Shown piece after piece: positions 1-11,824 of a stretch of 64,000 nt of DNA (position 1 is its first letter; each line of letters begins with the position of its first letter). The notes beneath the pieces were generated by a model. That model had not been told where the DNA came from and made no database searches. It saw nothing but the letters and a program-made list of their open reading frames with translations. Source of the stretch: Chlorophyllum brunneum (taxonomy: Eukaryota; Basidiomycota; Agaricomycetes; Agaricales; Agaricaceae); NCBI GenBank assembly GCA_963576785.1, contig OY756139.1, forward strand, positions 1,240,001 through 1,304,000, read 5' to 3'. Made by a program: the position numbers and the translations under genes.

Positions 1-300
1 GCGGATATAGAATTCAACGTTTTCCTAGTCAGAGTATGATGTTCATAAGGAGATACGACTTGCAGGCCCATGATAAGACTCGAGAGCTGTCAGTGTTGTG
101 TACGGTCCCTGAGAGGACATTGGACTTAGCATCGACAGTGTGACGCTAGCATTTTGGCTGCCGTTTCCCAGAACAAACAATCAGTAGTGCCTCTGGGCCC
201 CACTTCAGATTAACAGTGGTCTTCTGCACCGGGTAACTAGACAGGTACATTAGAGCATAGACAACTAGTAATTAGTAAGTGAACAACGCGGAAGTCGCAA
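1..300. other. left flank, no gene seen
   Basis: This stretch lies downstream of the minus-strand Ted1/Cdc1 gene and probably holds its 3' untranslated region. I see no coding signal, repeat or RNA gene in it. Confidence 0.5.
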
Positions 301-1977
301 TCATAACGAGGTGATGACAGTGACGACGACGAATATACCTATAGGAAACACAGCAATGTCACATATGTCGTGCAGAATGTTACCCAGCAGTCCGTATTTT
401 GGGGTTTTGCCCGACCACCTGCCACCGAAGAGGTACCCTAGACCCAGGGGAAGGCGTCGACGATGGCCAAAACAGACTACAGAAGTTTGGTTCCTATCAG
501 GACTGACGACGGGGGCCGGTAGGTGTTTTGGTCGGGGTGACATGGTGAGGGATCTGTGATTGGCTCTTCGGGTCCGGATGGCAGCAGCGAAAACAATAAT
601 ACAAAGAGACACCAGAAGGCAGGGGATATATACACCCAGGTATATTCCCAGCTGGTCAGGGAGTAAACAAGGAACATCGGCATAGGTAGGATGAACGTTA
701 TCCCAGGCAGTTGCAGGAAACAGGGACAGAAGCTGAAAGGCGGGTTTTCTGATGTTCATGGCCATAGAAAGCGATTTGACTGTAATTTCTCGGACAGGAT
801 TAGAGATAATGGATTGGTGGATGTGCTCGCAATAGTCGTGGTCATCACCGCTGTAGAGTTTTCAATACGGCGATGAGGAGTGAGCGCGAAGCCTTACCTA
901 AAGACTACTATCGGTCTAACTTGGTGTAACAGAAAGGAGGTTGAGTGCTTTCCCAATGTGTTCTGATAGCCAAAGCCAACACCAGGTCGGACTGTGCCTT
1001 TCTCTCGTAACGAGCCACAAGGTTTACCGTCGGGTCGATACAGTGGGATATGAGTGAAGAGGACGACTGGGTCTGAGTTATTTGCTACGTTATGAATTAG
1101 GAACGAATTCTACGAGATAAAATGCATCGCCGGTGTTACCTTCACGGAGTTTTTTCACGAATTCAAAAGAGCCGCCAGCTTTAGGCTTCCAATCGGAGAA
1201 TGCTTTTTGTCGACCTGCACGTTCATAATCCTCTTGGACGAACCCAAGAGCGTCAAAGAACACGAGGGTGTGGTTCGACACAGAGGCTTGATTATTCAGA
1301 GGTCCAAAGTGGGAGCTATAACGTGCACGGGCATGAGGCGAGAATGCAGACTGGGATTGCAAGCTGGAGGATTGATTCAGGACGTTGCGGGTGTGACGAC
1401 ATGGAGGATGCGTACCCGATGTCATGATTGCCGGGTATGAAATACAGAGGTATGCGCTCCCTTGTGCGAAAAATGTTCTGGAAGTGAGAGAAGTACTCCT
1501 CATACCTGGTAGTGCGAGCGTCAGGTCAGCGAAGGTTCATGCCACAAGAGATGGTATGTACTCAGTGTCAGGCATGTCCATCCTTCCTCCATCCATCATA
1601 TCGCCCAGGAATACGATCGCATCGGGGTTCTTTGCAACAGCTGCCCGCCAGTTCTTCTTGAGGTTGAGGTCGACAATCAGCCGCGAGAGATATGTCAGGA
1701 AAGCGGGGCGATCAGGGTAGGAACGATGATATAATACTTGAGGGTCTGCAATAATGAGGATGTGCCCAGGCATGGTACTGTTGGCATTTTTCTAGCAATA
1801 GCGTCCAGCAGAAGTCCCAGGTCATCAACTTTGTTCACTCACCAATCTGGCTGCTTCTGGCCACTTGCATGACCTCGCCGAGACCCGGAACACAAAGTGT
1901 TCGTACCAAAGAGTAAGAACCACCCATACGAGACGGAGGATACCAACAACTCGACGATTGCGTGGCAAGAAGCTCAT
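301..1977 (-). CDS. Ted1/Cdc1-type metallophosphoesterase, intact copy
   Basis: Six exons: 1977-1843, 1791-1562, 1505-1416, 1363-1140, 1072-898, 850-301, giving 467 residues. The family (yeast Cdc1/Ted1, human MPPE1/PGAP5) removes ethanolamine phosphate from GPI-anchor mannose in the ER or Golgi; that role here is inferred. The metal site is complete: ADPQ near residue 60, GDMMDGG near 108, GNHD near 147, the family signature HIPLYR near 234 and GDDHD near 286. A membrane segment lies at about 10-30 and two more near the C-terminus, the usual topology. The start chosen is the ATG just before the first membrane helix; an upstream in-frame ATG at 2145 would add 56 residues. The copy at 15863-18039 has the same exon boundaries but a changed active site. 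Confidence 0.9.
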
Positions 1978-2312
1978 TTGGACATGGGTTCTGCCTTGGC
2001 GGCTGTTGGATGGACGAACGGAAGTAATGTGAGAGGGCAAGTCATGGTGTGTGTGAATGTTGTCTGTGACAGGACTTGGATTCTGATGTCTATCGTCAGA
2101 GAAATGGCAACAGCGTCCAACTTTGAGTTTATTCATACTCCTCAACCTACTTCGCCGAGGTGTAGGGCTCCTTCGGTATAATCCCGCAGCAGCTTTGTGG
2201 CCGTCCCAGAGAGAACTCGGAATAAGATAGTATAAAATCAGTGTATTACGAGGTGAATATGTGCGCTCCGTTGGGGAATGTGGGGGATGGGCTGTTTGTT
2301 TCTATAATTCTA
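1978..2312. other. intergenic, tandem minus-strand genes
   Basis: About 335 bp between the stop of the complex I subunit gene and the start of the Ted1/Cdc1 gene, both on the minus strand. It must hold the promoter of the latter. I recognise no specific site or coding exon. Confidence 0.5.
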
Positions 2313-2653
2313 CTAATGATGTCCGCCGCGACCATGATTATCATCGGCGACGGGATGTTGACCCTGGAAGTAAGTGAGTATATTTCCCATTGAATATCGG
2401 ATAATTCTGACCAGAAGCTTAGCACCGTCCTTTCTGTGTGGGAAATTATGCTCAGTATCGTTTCTTGTGTCTCTGCATTGCTCCGCACCTTGCCCGGTAA
2501 AAGATGAAGAACCACATCATTGCACCAAGTCCCTTGGAGAGAAATTGATATCTGAAACCCGGAAGGTGGGGCTGGAATCCTGGTGCTGAAGAGCACTTAG
2601 AAGGAGAAAAGTAATGGCCATTCGACAGACTCACAGTGACCTCCGCCTGCCAT
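2313..2653 (-). CDS. complex I subunit, NDUFB2-like
   Basis: Four small exons (2653-2635, 2585-2489, 2433-2412, 2363-2313) encode 62 residues. The core, residues about 20-45, reads KGLGAMMWFFIFYRARKDG followed by a short loop and GQHP. This is the single-helix pattern of the accessory NDUFB2 subunit of mitochondrial NADH:ubiquinone oxidoreductase (human: a Trp-rich helix followed by GHFPYP). The protein is all-alpha with one membrane span, a Gly/His-rich N-terminus and an Asp/His/Gly-rich tail. Every intron has GT-AG ends and the frame is continuous. The third exon is only 22 nt, so simple ORF searches miss the gene. Identity rests on one short motif; another one-helix respiratory subunit is the main alternative. 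Confidence 0.7.
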
Positions 2654-2775
2654 TGCGGATGATGACGGTTGAGAGAGTCTGTTTGTTACTATTTATCCCA
2701 CCACAACGCGACTTAGTCGCGTGGGATTTCTCGCTTCTCCAGGTTATTCCCAAACGTCTGCCCTTCCACCGCGCC
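2654..2775. promoter_or_regulatory. 122-bp bidirectional promoter with ACGCG inverted repeat
   Basis: The start codons of the complex I subunit (minus) and the nuclear zinc-knuckle protein (plus) are 122 bp apart, so this segment must serve both. At 2706-2722 it holds a perfect inverted repeat, ACGCGACT-T-AGTCGCGT, with 8-bp arms and a 1-bp spacer. Each arm carries an ACGCG core like that of the MBF/MCB cell-cycle element. The repeat is visible in the sequence; use by MBF is inferred. Confidence 0.6.
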
Positions 2776-5700
2776 ATGGAGGCCGGAAACAAGCGAAAAC
2801 GCGATTTGGCATCCCCTAGGATCACTTATCACGCGCCTGGCAGGACCTTTGACCGTCTTTTGAGAGGTTTGTAACCCTAGACGCTATTTGGTTTGTGCTG
2901 ACCGATGAACTACTTATTTTACCAGAAGACTCGCTCGCACAACTCCAAGATCTTGTGAGGAAAAAGCTGGAGCTAGATCCCAGTGCTGTGGTTAAACTTT
3001 CGCAAGTCCGTGGCGCTGTGGACATAGATTTAGAAGATGGTAAGGTCAACGCCCAGAAGCACAATCAGACTAGACTTACCTCTTCACCAGAGGACGATTT
3101 TGACGCCTTTTACAACACTGCTCACTCTGCTTCTACTGCAAGTATACGCGTTATTATACAGGAAGGCAGCGTTGTCAGTGACAACAAGAAGGATGAGGTA
3201 CCCTTCTTCCTCATTCATGAGTACACACTGACTGAATCTCCTTTAGCTTGGACCGCAACCTGGGAAGAAGAAGCGGAAGCTGGATGATGCACTACAATTA
3301 TCGTCCGCTCAGCCACCCAATAAGTCTACCAGAGCGCCATCGACTTCTGAATCTGTTACGTCGAGGAAACGAGCAGTCTCACCCACCCAACTCGATGCCA
3401 CCAAACCTTCAGACGGAGCTCAAACCGATGAACCACCACCAAAACGCCCCAAAACCACCTCAACAGAGCAGCCCACACAATCCCTAAAAGTACCGGTAAC
3501 TCAGACTGAATCCAGGAGGAAGAGCGGATCGTCGGCCAAGGGAATAATTGCCCCGAAGAAAAGTACGAACCTTCCTGCAACCTTGAAGCCCTTGCCTCCA
3601 CCAGACTCTTCCACTCAGACAGGAAAGGTCGGGGTCGACGGGAGAAAGTCCACAAAAACCAAGTCCCGAAAAAGCGCTGACCCCCCTGATACTGCCCGAA
3701 CGCAACTAATCCTCAAAAGAAGGGAAGAGATTCTCGAGGAGCAGGCGGAGGCCAAGAAGAAAGCCAAGAAGAAGGACAAGGCAAAAGAGACTCCAGTTCC
3801 GTCGGAAGGCACCGTTGTACCAAGGGTATGGTTAGATACGAAATCCAGGAGTAAAAAGGCAAAATCTTCATCGACCCCGAAAGACACACCCCAAGCAGAT
3901 ACCCTAGCTTCAGGTTAGGCAACATCTTTCGTTCCTGGGGTGATGTACTAATCAGTGTTTAGGAAAGGTTGCGAAATCCAAGTCCAAGGTGCGAGAGACA
4001 ATAACTGGTTCAGGTTAGCTTGTTACTTGCACCACTTGAACACCTTGGTAACGTTTGTCATGTAGTAGATTCCGAAACGAACGACACACTTGTTTCAGAT
4101 ATCCAGTCTAATGGTCCTCTTGCTGCTATTACGCAACTGATATTCGAGAAATATCTAACACCAGCATCATCTGCTGCAGAGGTGGATACTACCACAGACA
4201 CTGTCATTGCTCGGTCTGTATCTGTTGCGGAAGATGCACCTACAAAGCCAACTTGTCCATACTGTGGCAGAGACCTCACCCACGATCGCTCTCGTTGTCC
4301 CCTGATCAGAACAAAGTTCCTTCACATGATTGAAAAACGGGTAGATGATCTCAGGCAGGATGAAAGCGAAGATCCAGAAGGTGTTAGGTTAAATGCTATT
4401 CAGGCGCTGGAGGCTGCATTACGAAGGAAACGCGGAACAGATCTCAAGGAAAAGAACATAAACGTGAATAATCACCATAATTTTTTGACATTCATCAGTC
4501 CTGAATTTTGTTGACACAGCTTTCTTAGGTTTCCTGCTCTGCAATACCTCCCCCCAAGCCTACCCATAAAACTGACCCCAGTAATGTGTCTACCACGGAA
4601 CCTGCTCTTCCTGCTCGTCCGTCACCATCGCCAACCTCGAGTGAGGCTTCAGATGAATCCGGACCTACCCTCAAATCCATTTCAACCAATATGAAGTTCG
4701 CACCACCGCTGCCTCGCGACGACAGTGATACTGAGAGCCCCTCGGGTGATGAGGCACTTCCATGCAGAACCGATGTCGCGCTGAAAGCCATCTCTCTGTT
4801 ATCCCAGGACGATGGCAACGAGAGTGATAGCCCATCGGAGAATGGGTCGGCTACCCCTTCTCAGGACCAGCATCTAATACAACCAGAATCGCGGTCTACT
4901 CTACCTTCTCTAATCGACGCTTCTGGTTACAGTGATAAGGACCTAGAGGCCCTCATCCACGGGCCCGGCGTTCCACTCACACCTGCGGATCTCCCGTCGT
5001 CAGATTCAAGCGAGGATGAAAAATCCGGTGATGTTCAATTGGATAACGAGTCGGAACAGGATGAACCAAGTAGTCGTTCGAGAAAGGCCAGACCACCCTT
5101 CGCTATGAATAGCGATTCTTCAGATGAGGATGTCGATGCGAACGACGAGAATGAAGATGAATCGTTCCATACACCTCCACCTCGTGCTTCCGTGCCTCCT
5201 CCTATTACGCTGTCTAGGAGAATGGAAAATGGCATGGAATCACATCCGATTCCAGAGCCATCGGAAAATAGGTCGTTTCAGCAGATGGGTGGAAGACCGG
5301 GTTCCGTGGAGATGGATCAAGCAGGAAATGAGGCGTTCGAAGAAGTGCTAGTACAAGAAAATGCAGTCCTTGATCTTGCGAGGAGTTCGACGCCAACACC
5401 TCCGAAACAAGCGATCCCAGACCCTGCAACAGCCTCTCCTCATCATCCACCATCACCACCTGATCAATTCACAAATGGGGAGAAGGAACAAGATTCCATG
5501 GAAGAGAAATCTCAAACCTTAGGCATCCAGAAGGGAACTGTTCCTGAGCATGTTGAGGAAGATACCGAACCTGTGCACTCCCTCGTCCCGGATCCCATAG
5601 AAGCCGCTGAAGCTTTCGACGTCCTTGATACTAGCCCAAAAAGTCCCATCGAAGGTACCGAGGATGATGAACCTCCTTCCACCCCACCCCCACCTCCATC

Positions 5701-7057
5701 TCTTCCAAGACAAACACGTGAGGAACCCGCTCGTGCATCAACACCGAAGCCGGACATGGTACAACGAATGAGAAGTCGAATCGGCTTGGCGTCTCCGGTC
5801 AAGAAGCAACCTTCAGCCTCGAGTTCGAAATCGACACCTGCCGCCAAGCCTTCGACGAGAGCATTCCGGAGCCAAATAAAGCCCAGGACGGATCAAGAAG
5901 ATGGGAATGATGCTGATGCTGAGGTCGTGATTCCTACTGCCGGAAATCCAAAATCGGCACTCAAGAAAGGCACGGCGCTAACGAACAAATCAACGTCAAC
6001 GCGAGAAAAATCTGCTGCGGAGAAGAATGTGGAAAGAGTCGAAGAGGATAAGGAGGAGCCCGATCCTCCACCCCGGCGTTCTGCGAGAATGTCGTCCAAG
6101 TCAGTGCCCGCCACTTCAGCCACTTCTGATGGCCCCCCCGCAAGTTCCCAACCACGGCCTAAGAGAACACGCCAAAGTAAAACTTCATCTGCCCCTGAAG
6201 AGGTTGTGGAACCTCCGCAACGTGCCGCGAGAAAGGTAGCCAATGTGACTAAAAAGTCAAAGAAGGACGAGGCGAATGTGGCGGTAAAGTCGCCTACTCC
6301 ACCAACAGACGAGGACACTGACCTACCCGGCAGCCAGGCCACAAAACAAGAGGTGGTACCTCTACTTAGTCCTCCAGTCTCTCTGGATACTTGGGCAACA
6401 ACACAAACCGAGACACCTCTTGGCGCCACTCAGTCTTATCCAATGATAGACGAGTTGCAGTCTGATGTGGATCCCATTCCATTCCCACTTAAACCTCAGC
6501 ATCGGCGTAAAACGCCCTCCTTTGGTCGCAAAGAATCAATTTCTCGACTGGAGCAGATGGTACAAGATACAAGGGACAAGGAGAAAAAGGACGGAAAAAG
6601 TCCTTTGTTCATACCCAGCGAGAGCCAAACAGCGTTCCCACACTCTCAGTTCCAGACAGACGCACCAGAGAATGCAGACGCAGAATCGTCCAACTCGGAA
6701 GAAGAAGTACGGATGGCCGTTGTTAAGAAGGTTACGCGCAACGAGTCTCAACCATCCAGGTACCGCAGATTGACAGATATTGCGAGCCAAGCGACAAGGC
6801 TGTTCATCCCGAGAGCTCTGAGGCAGTCAACTTCAACTGGATCGTTACAGGGTGCCCAGGGTACTCCGAGAGCCCCAAGCACAAGAAAGGATAGGTTGGA
6901 TCAACTCTACGGGAGGATGGGAAGGAAGAGTGGGGGTGACGATGACAGTGAAGAAGACAGTGGACAAGGGAGTGATAGCGAAGCGGGCGAGGCCTCGCAT
7001 ATTCCCAAGTCGAGAAAGGCTGGTGTAGGACCAAAGCGAAAAAAGACATTGGCATAA
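2776..7057 (+). CDS. large nuclear protein, PB1-like N-terminus and zinc knuckle
   Basis: Seven exons: 2776-2866, 2926-3039, 3091-3197, 3247-3913, 3963-4013, 4069-4463, 4529-7057, giving 1317 residues. Residues about 15-110 resemble a ubiquitin-fold (PB1- or coilin-N-like) module, with FDRLL, LVRKKLEL and an acidic DLEDEDDFDAF stretch. Then come basic clusters GKKKRKLDD and SRKRAVSP (likely nuclear localisation signals), a Lys/Glu-rich helix, and one zinc-knuckle-like motif CPYCGRDLTHDRSRC (C-x2-C-x5-H-x4-C). The remaining two thirds is low-complexity, rich in Ser, Asp, Glu, Pro and SP/TP sites, ending in a basic tail. This suggests a chromatin or nucleolar scaffold under kinase control. I cannot name the family. 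It shares a promoter with the complex I subunit. Confidence 0.75.
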
Positions 7058-8422
7058 ATCCTAATCCGCCCTTCTCTCATCCCTTCGCTTGTTTACGGTC
7101 CTACTACACATATTTTGTTGAGCGGCTCCTGCATCCAGACAGAATCATCTAATCGCTCAGGCCACCACACGTTTCATCTGCTATTATTTATTTTGTAGCA
7201 TAGTCTCTCTCTTGCATCGTACGTCTTGCGCAAATCACTGTATAGAAATGGTTGAATCAAGGAACGTAATTGATTTTGCGGATCAAGAGGATATGGAGAC
7301 GTAAGTCAACGCAGGTCCCCTCACTCGGTAAACAAGTTGACTTTGATTTCAGGGATTGAGACGTCCTGGATCGCGTCGAGAAAACCACGAGATCCCATGG
7401 ACCTTGAGCGTAACCAGCGGCTGAATCGCGTGCTAGCCCAACTAGACTTGGACTTCCGGCTTGGCTTGATCACATGTGAACGCCAGTGAGCTTGAACCTT
7501 GCATAGATGCAACTTCCCGAAGCGGGAGAAGGTACATACATACACCTTTGTATTAATTGGCAACTTCGCGTCCATTCGGTCAGGCATACAAGTGGCTGCG
7601 TATGTCTTCTTGTGTGATGCAGGGTGACAGTTGCGTAACATGTGAGCGCAGCAACCTGAACGAACCCGGTGGATCACCAGGTCCTCGGATTCCAGAAGGT
7701 GGTCAAGTCTGAGCGGAGATTATTGGAGAATAATCAGAGTTTGATTTGGAGGACAACCACGCTGGTTTCCGATGCGCAATTCGGGACTTGGATACGTCGA
7801 ACAGGATTCAAGGGCTTGGCCTGCACTCCTCATGGCAGGCGCGGATATTTGCATCAGTAGGAGAAATGCCAGGAAGACGGTGTCAAAAGCCTAAGGGGTG
7901 GGTCGGGCATCATGAGGACAGGGTGATGATTGTTCAGGTGCATATCGAAGAGTAGTCTGATAGGGGCTGCGGACGAGCCGGCATACACGGATTTAGCTTG
8001 ACCCGAGATCGTTGACTGTGGCGACACTGCGTTACGGGCTGGATCTAGAGGTGCGGCATGTATGACCCAGGTATATGGTATTAAACTGAAGACAACTACT
8101 GAGAAATGCACAGCGATATCAGGGAAATTGGCAAAGCTACGAGCAAACGCAGGGACGATGCCATTGGCGTGGGAAATAAAAAGGAGAAAAAAAGGGAATC
8201 GATAAAAACGACTTTCTTCTTTTTTCTCCATCTTTCAGTCCCACTTCCATTTCTTGGCATTTCTTGGAGGCCAACCTCCTTGTTCATGTACTTTACCAAG
8301 AACACCAGAGACGAGTCGGTTTTCCTTATAACCCCGCGTACACACCGCTGACCCTGTCCTCTAGCTACCTTGGTGACCTCGTATTCTCCCTCTTGGGCCT
8401 CTAAACACAAGATTAACATACC
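7058..8422. other. 1.37 kb intergenic region before CPA1
   Basis: Between the stop of the nuclear protein gene and the CPA1 start. Several open frames on both strands here lack any recognisable domain and have no supporting exon structure. A pyrimidine-rich run at about 8212-8250 ending in TCTTTCAG could be a 3' splice site of a 5'-UTR intron of CPA1. No recognisable repeat or RNA gene. Confidence 0.5.
8286..8351 (+). promoter_or_regulatory. possible 21-codon upstream ORF in the CPA1 leader
   Basis: An ATG at 8286 opens a 21-codon reading frame that stops 71 nt before the CPA1 start. In ascomycetes the CPA1/arg-2 leader carries an arginine attenuator peptide that stalls ribosomes. This frame does not resemble that peptide: I see no S-x-DYL-x-HLW core. 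Whether it lies in the mature transcript is unknown. Confidence 0.3.
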
Positions 8423-9900
8423 ATGTTCGCCCGACACATCCTCCGCCTCCAAAAGCTCTCCAGGGGTCTCGCCACCCATGCAGAGTCCTACACCGGCCTC
8501 CCCGCCGCTCTCCACCTCAAGACTGGCCAGTCTTTCAAGGGCAAGTCCTTTGGCGCCCCACGCAGCCTTTTTGGCGAAACCGTCTTCTCAACCTCTATCA
8601 CATCCTGTATGTCCTATCCGTCAACAAGTTTACCGATCATGATCTGACGAATTTTTTTGATCACTAGATACTGAATCAATGACTGATCCTTCTTACCGAG
8701 GACAGATCCTCGTATTCACTACCCCCATGATTGGAAACTACGGTGTGCCCCATAATCGAGCCCCGTACGACTCTCAAGATGTCGGCGTTGTCCTTGAATC
8801 CAAGGGCATCCAGTGTGCTGCCGTCGTCGTGGGAGATGTTGCCGAGCGCTTCTCCCACTATACTGCCGTCGAATCGCTCGCATCTTGGTGCAAACGTCAC
8901 AATGTACCAGGTATCACTGGGGTGGATACACGTGCGATCACCACGCTGTTGCGTGATCAGGGTACCACGTTGGGTCGTGTGGCTGTCGGTCCTGATGCCT
9001 CGCTCGCCGCCCCCAATACTTCTGAGTACTGGGATCCCACCTCCGAAAACCTCGTTGATCAAGTTTCTACCAAGGTTCCTTACGAGCTCAACCCTACCGG
9101 AGACATTCGTATTGCGGTTCTCGACTTTGGAGCGAAAGCAAACATCCTCCGTTCTTTAGTTCGCCGGGGTGCTGCAGTCACCGTGCTACCTTGGAATTAT
9201 GATTTCAACGCCGTCCGGGATCAATTTGATGGCCTCTTCTTGACTAATGGTCCTGGTTCTCCTTCCCACTGCATGGAGGCGGCACTCAACCTCCGCAAGA
9301 CGATTCAAGAATGGAACAAGCCCATCTTTGGTCTTTGCATGGGACACCAAGTCATAGGTATGGCCGCCGGTCTCGAAGCGTACAGGATGACATTCGGGAA
9401 CCGTGGTCACAACCAACCAGTCTTGGCTCTTGCTTCCTCGGGCTCAATCAAAGCTGGCCGTGTCTATGTCACGAGGTACGTTACCTTATGTGGCGTGTAC
9501 CTTGGCGGGGCTAATTCATTTCACTAGTCAAAATCACCAGTATGCTCTCAAACTGCAAGATCCCTTCCCCGGGGGGTGGGAACCCTTCTTCATCAATTGT
9601 AACGACTCTTCGGTTGAGGGCATCAAATCGACTACCGCCTCTGGCAAAAACGTCATTGGCGTTCAGTTCCATCCAGAGAGTGCTGGCGGTCCCCTTGACA
9701 CCCTCGAAGTAAGCCACCTTGTCGTTCCCTGATTGACATCGTTGTTAATGTTATCCCAGATGTTCACCGACTTCGTTAGCGATTGCAAGGCCACCCGACT
9801 TGCTCTTGGCCTTGGCTCACGAGCCAATATTCAGACCACAACTGATTACCCCTCGAAAGTGCATTTGAAGTCTGCTCCTGAAGTTACTGTTTCTGCTTAG
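8423..9900 (+). CDS. CPA1: carbamoyl-phosphate synthase, arginine-specific small subunit
   Basis: Four exons: 8423-8606, 8668-9475, 9528-9708, 9760-9900, giving 437 residues. The protein is the glutamine amidotransferase subunit that supplies ammonia for carbamoyl phosphate in arginine synthesis, paired with a large subunit not in this window. The N-terminal CPSase small-chain domain (VFTTPMIGNYG, GVDTRAIT) is followed by a class I GATase domain with nucleophile Cys in FGLCMGHQ (about residue 285) and the His-Glu pair in QFHPES. The first 20 or so residues are Arg/Leu/Ser-rich without acids, typical of a mitochondrial targeting peptide. The start is set by a good context (ATACC-ATG). Confidence in the function is high. 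Confidence 0.97.
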
Positions 9901-10083
9901 AAAAAACACTTGATCAAAAAGAAAGATTTCTTATCCTGTCTTTTTTTCTGTCCTACGTTTGCTTGTCTTGTACTCTAGTTATACACGAATATAAATAGGA
10001 TGTGCGTCTCGGTTGATGTCAAGTGGAGATGAGATTACTCAATCAGGTGTGCCCTGGCGACTTGGCCAAACCCAACTCGAGCT

Positions 10084-11824
10084 ATGAACTTTCTTGACAC
10101 ATATGACATGGCTGCAGGCTCAACAGGTGCTTCGACACCCCCGCCTGATCAATCACAACAGAGCCTCAATGAAGAAGTCAATCAGGTCATCGGCCAACTA
10201 GGCCGTTTCTGGGGAGGTTTCAGAAAACAGGCGAGCTTCACCTCCTCTTCTCTCCCACAATTCGTATTCATCAGCCAAACAGAGTCAGACTGTCTTCGAG
10301 ACAGCCCGGAAAGACTTTGGGGACGTTGTTACTCAAGCGCAGAAAGAGCTAAACAAGCTCACAACAACCGGTGCCCCACCGGCAGAAGACCCAAACCCTG
10401 AAGAAGGAACAGCGAGATCGTTTTCTGAAGACAAAGAAGATGTTACGCCAACGTCTGCTTCAGTGGCTACCCTCAACGAAGCAGATACAGACACAGCCAG
10501 CCCCTCTGCCGTACCCTCAACCTCTTCTAGTGCTCAATCCCAGTCAGGCTGGAATACTCAAGCCCTTTTCTCCCGGCTACAGTCCGCGCTTCCACCCAAT
10601 GTCGTATCAACTGTACAAAACCACATCCCAGAATCACTCAGACATGCCTCTGAAAACATCGATCTCGCACAGATACGCATAAATCTGCTTTCCGAGGTCC
10701 AAAGAATCCAAGGTGTCACGAGGGCACAAGCGGAGGAGTATGTGCATAAGAGTGAAGCGTTACTTCGAGAAGCTATTAAAGAAGCACAGGAGGTGCTCAA
10801 GGATGCTGTGAAAGTTATCCCTCCTGAAGGAACTAGTTCCACTTCAACGTCCGAAACATCTGGCCTCATTTGGGATGGGACAGACGTGTGGATGCTGCCC
10901 GGGGATACTGAGGCAGGATCTGGCTCGCCAGGTGATGCCGATGCTAGCGCCGGGAAAGGCAAAGGGAAGAGTATTGATGCCGGTGCAGCAGCTGTAGCTA
11001 CGAGGGCGGAAGCTCTACTGCGAAGACTGAGGCATGATCCTGCCATTGTGCGGATGGATCCTACGGCAGATGAGGCTACGAAGGAGAAGTATAGGACATG
11101 GCTCGAGAAGGAAGTTGATTCAAAGGAAAGAGGGATCGAGGGTGAGGAATGGCGGACGACGATTTCCCAGAGCTTGAATGATACCGCTGACGATCAAGCT
11201 CTTGCGAATTTGAAGGATACACTTGGTAAGTGATACTTTAAACCATGTCCCGTGGGCACTTTTCTTTCAGGACACTCATACTGTTCCTTCCTAGTTCCTT
11301 CCGAAGTGACTGAGCAGGAGTTCTGGCAGCGATTCTTCTTCCGTACGCATCAGATCAAAGAGGAGGAAGAAAAGCGGAAGGCTCTACTGCAAGGTGATTT
11401 TCCGCCTTGCTACACTTTTTTTTAAACTCTGACAACGCACATGACCAGTTAACACCGAAAGTGAAGATGACTTTGACTGGGATGATGAAGGTTCCGAGGA
11501 GGAAGGCCAAGCTGAGGCCAAGCAAAAGGCGGCGAAGGAGGGAACACCTACCCGGGCTTCGGTATGTGGCATAATCCAGCTCTTTCCTTCCCAGACTTCC
11601 GCAGTTTCTGACGTTCATCTTCAAAGGCAACCGCGACGGCCGGAAGCCCCGGCCTTGTACCTCCTTCATCGGCAGCAACAACGCGAGAAAGCAGTCTTGA
11701 CAGCTTCGATGTCGTCTTTTCGACCAATGCTAGCGTTTCCGGAGAAGCACGGACACAACCTGCCAGGACTTCTGAAAAAGAAGACAGCGAGGAGGATGAC
11801 GACGATGACAGCGACTGGGAGTAG
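10084..11824 (+). CDS. BSD-domain protein (Dos2/BSDC1-like)
   Basis: Five exons: 10084-10216, 10275-11225, 11295-11393, 11449-11561, 11627-11824, giving 497 residues. The N-terminus has the family pattern GRFWGAKQSQTVFETARKD and an amphipathic helix. The BSD domain lies at about residues 260-365, including the EEWRTTISQSL region and VTEQEFWQRFFFR. The acidic tail ending in SDWE is also typical of yeast Dos2 and animal BSDC1. Function in this family is poorly defined; Dos2 has been linked to ubiquitin-dependent processes. The first donor, GTTTCA, is weak, but splicing there restores the family sequence. The gene starts 183 bp after the CPA1 stop, on the same strand. Confidence 0.85.

Noticed and set aside
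2246..2596. A 116-codon minus-strand open frame over the complex I subunit gene
   Set aside because: It reads through introns of the NDUFB2-like gene in another frame; the spliced product explains the region better.
7321..7677. A 118-codon minus-strand open frame in the CPA1 upstream region
   Set aside because: No domain, no family similarity recognised, and no exon structure around it.
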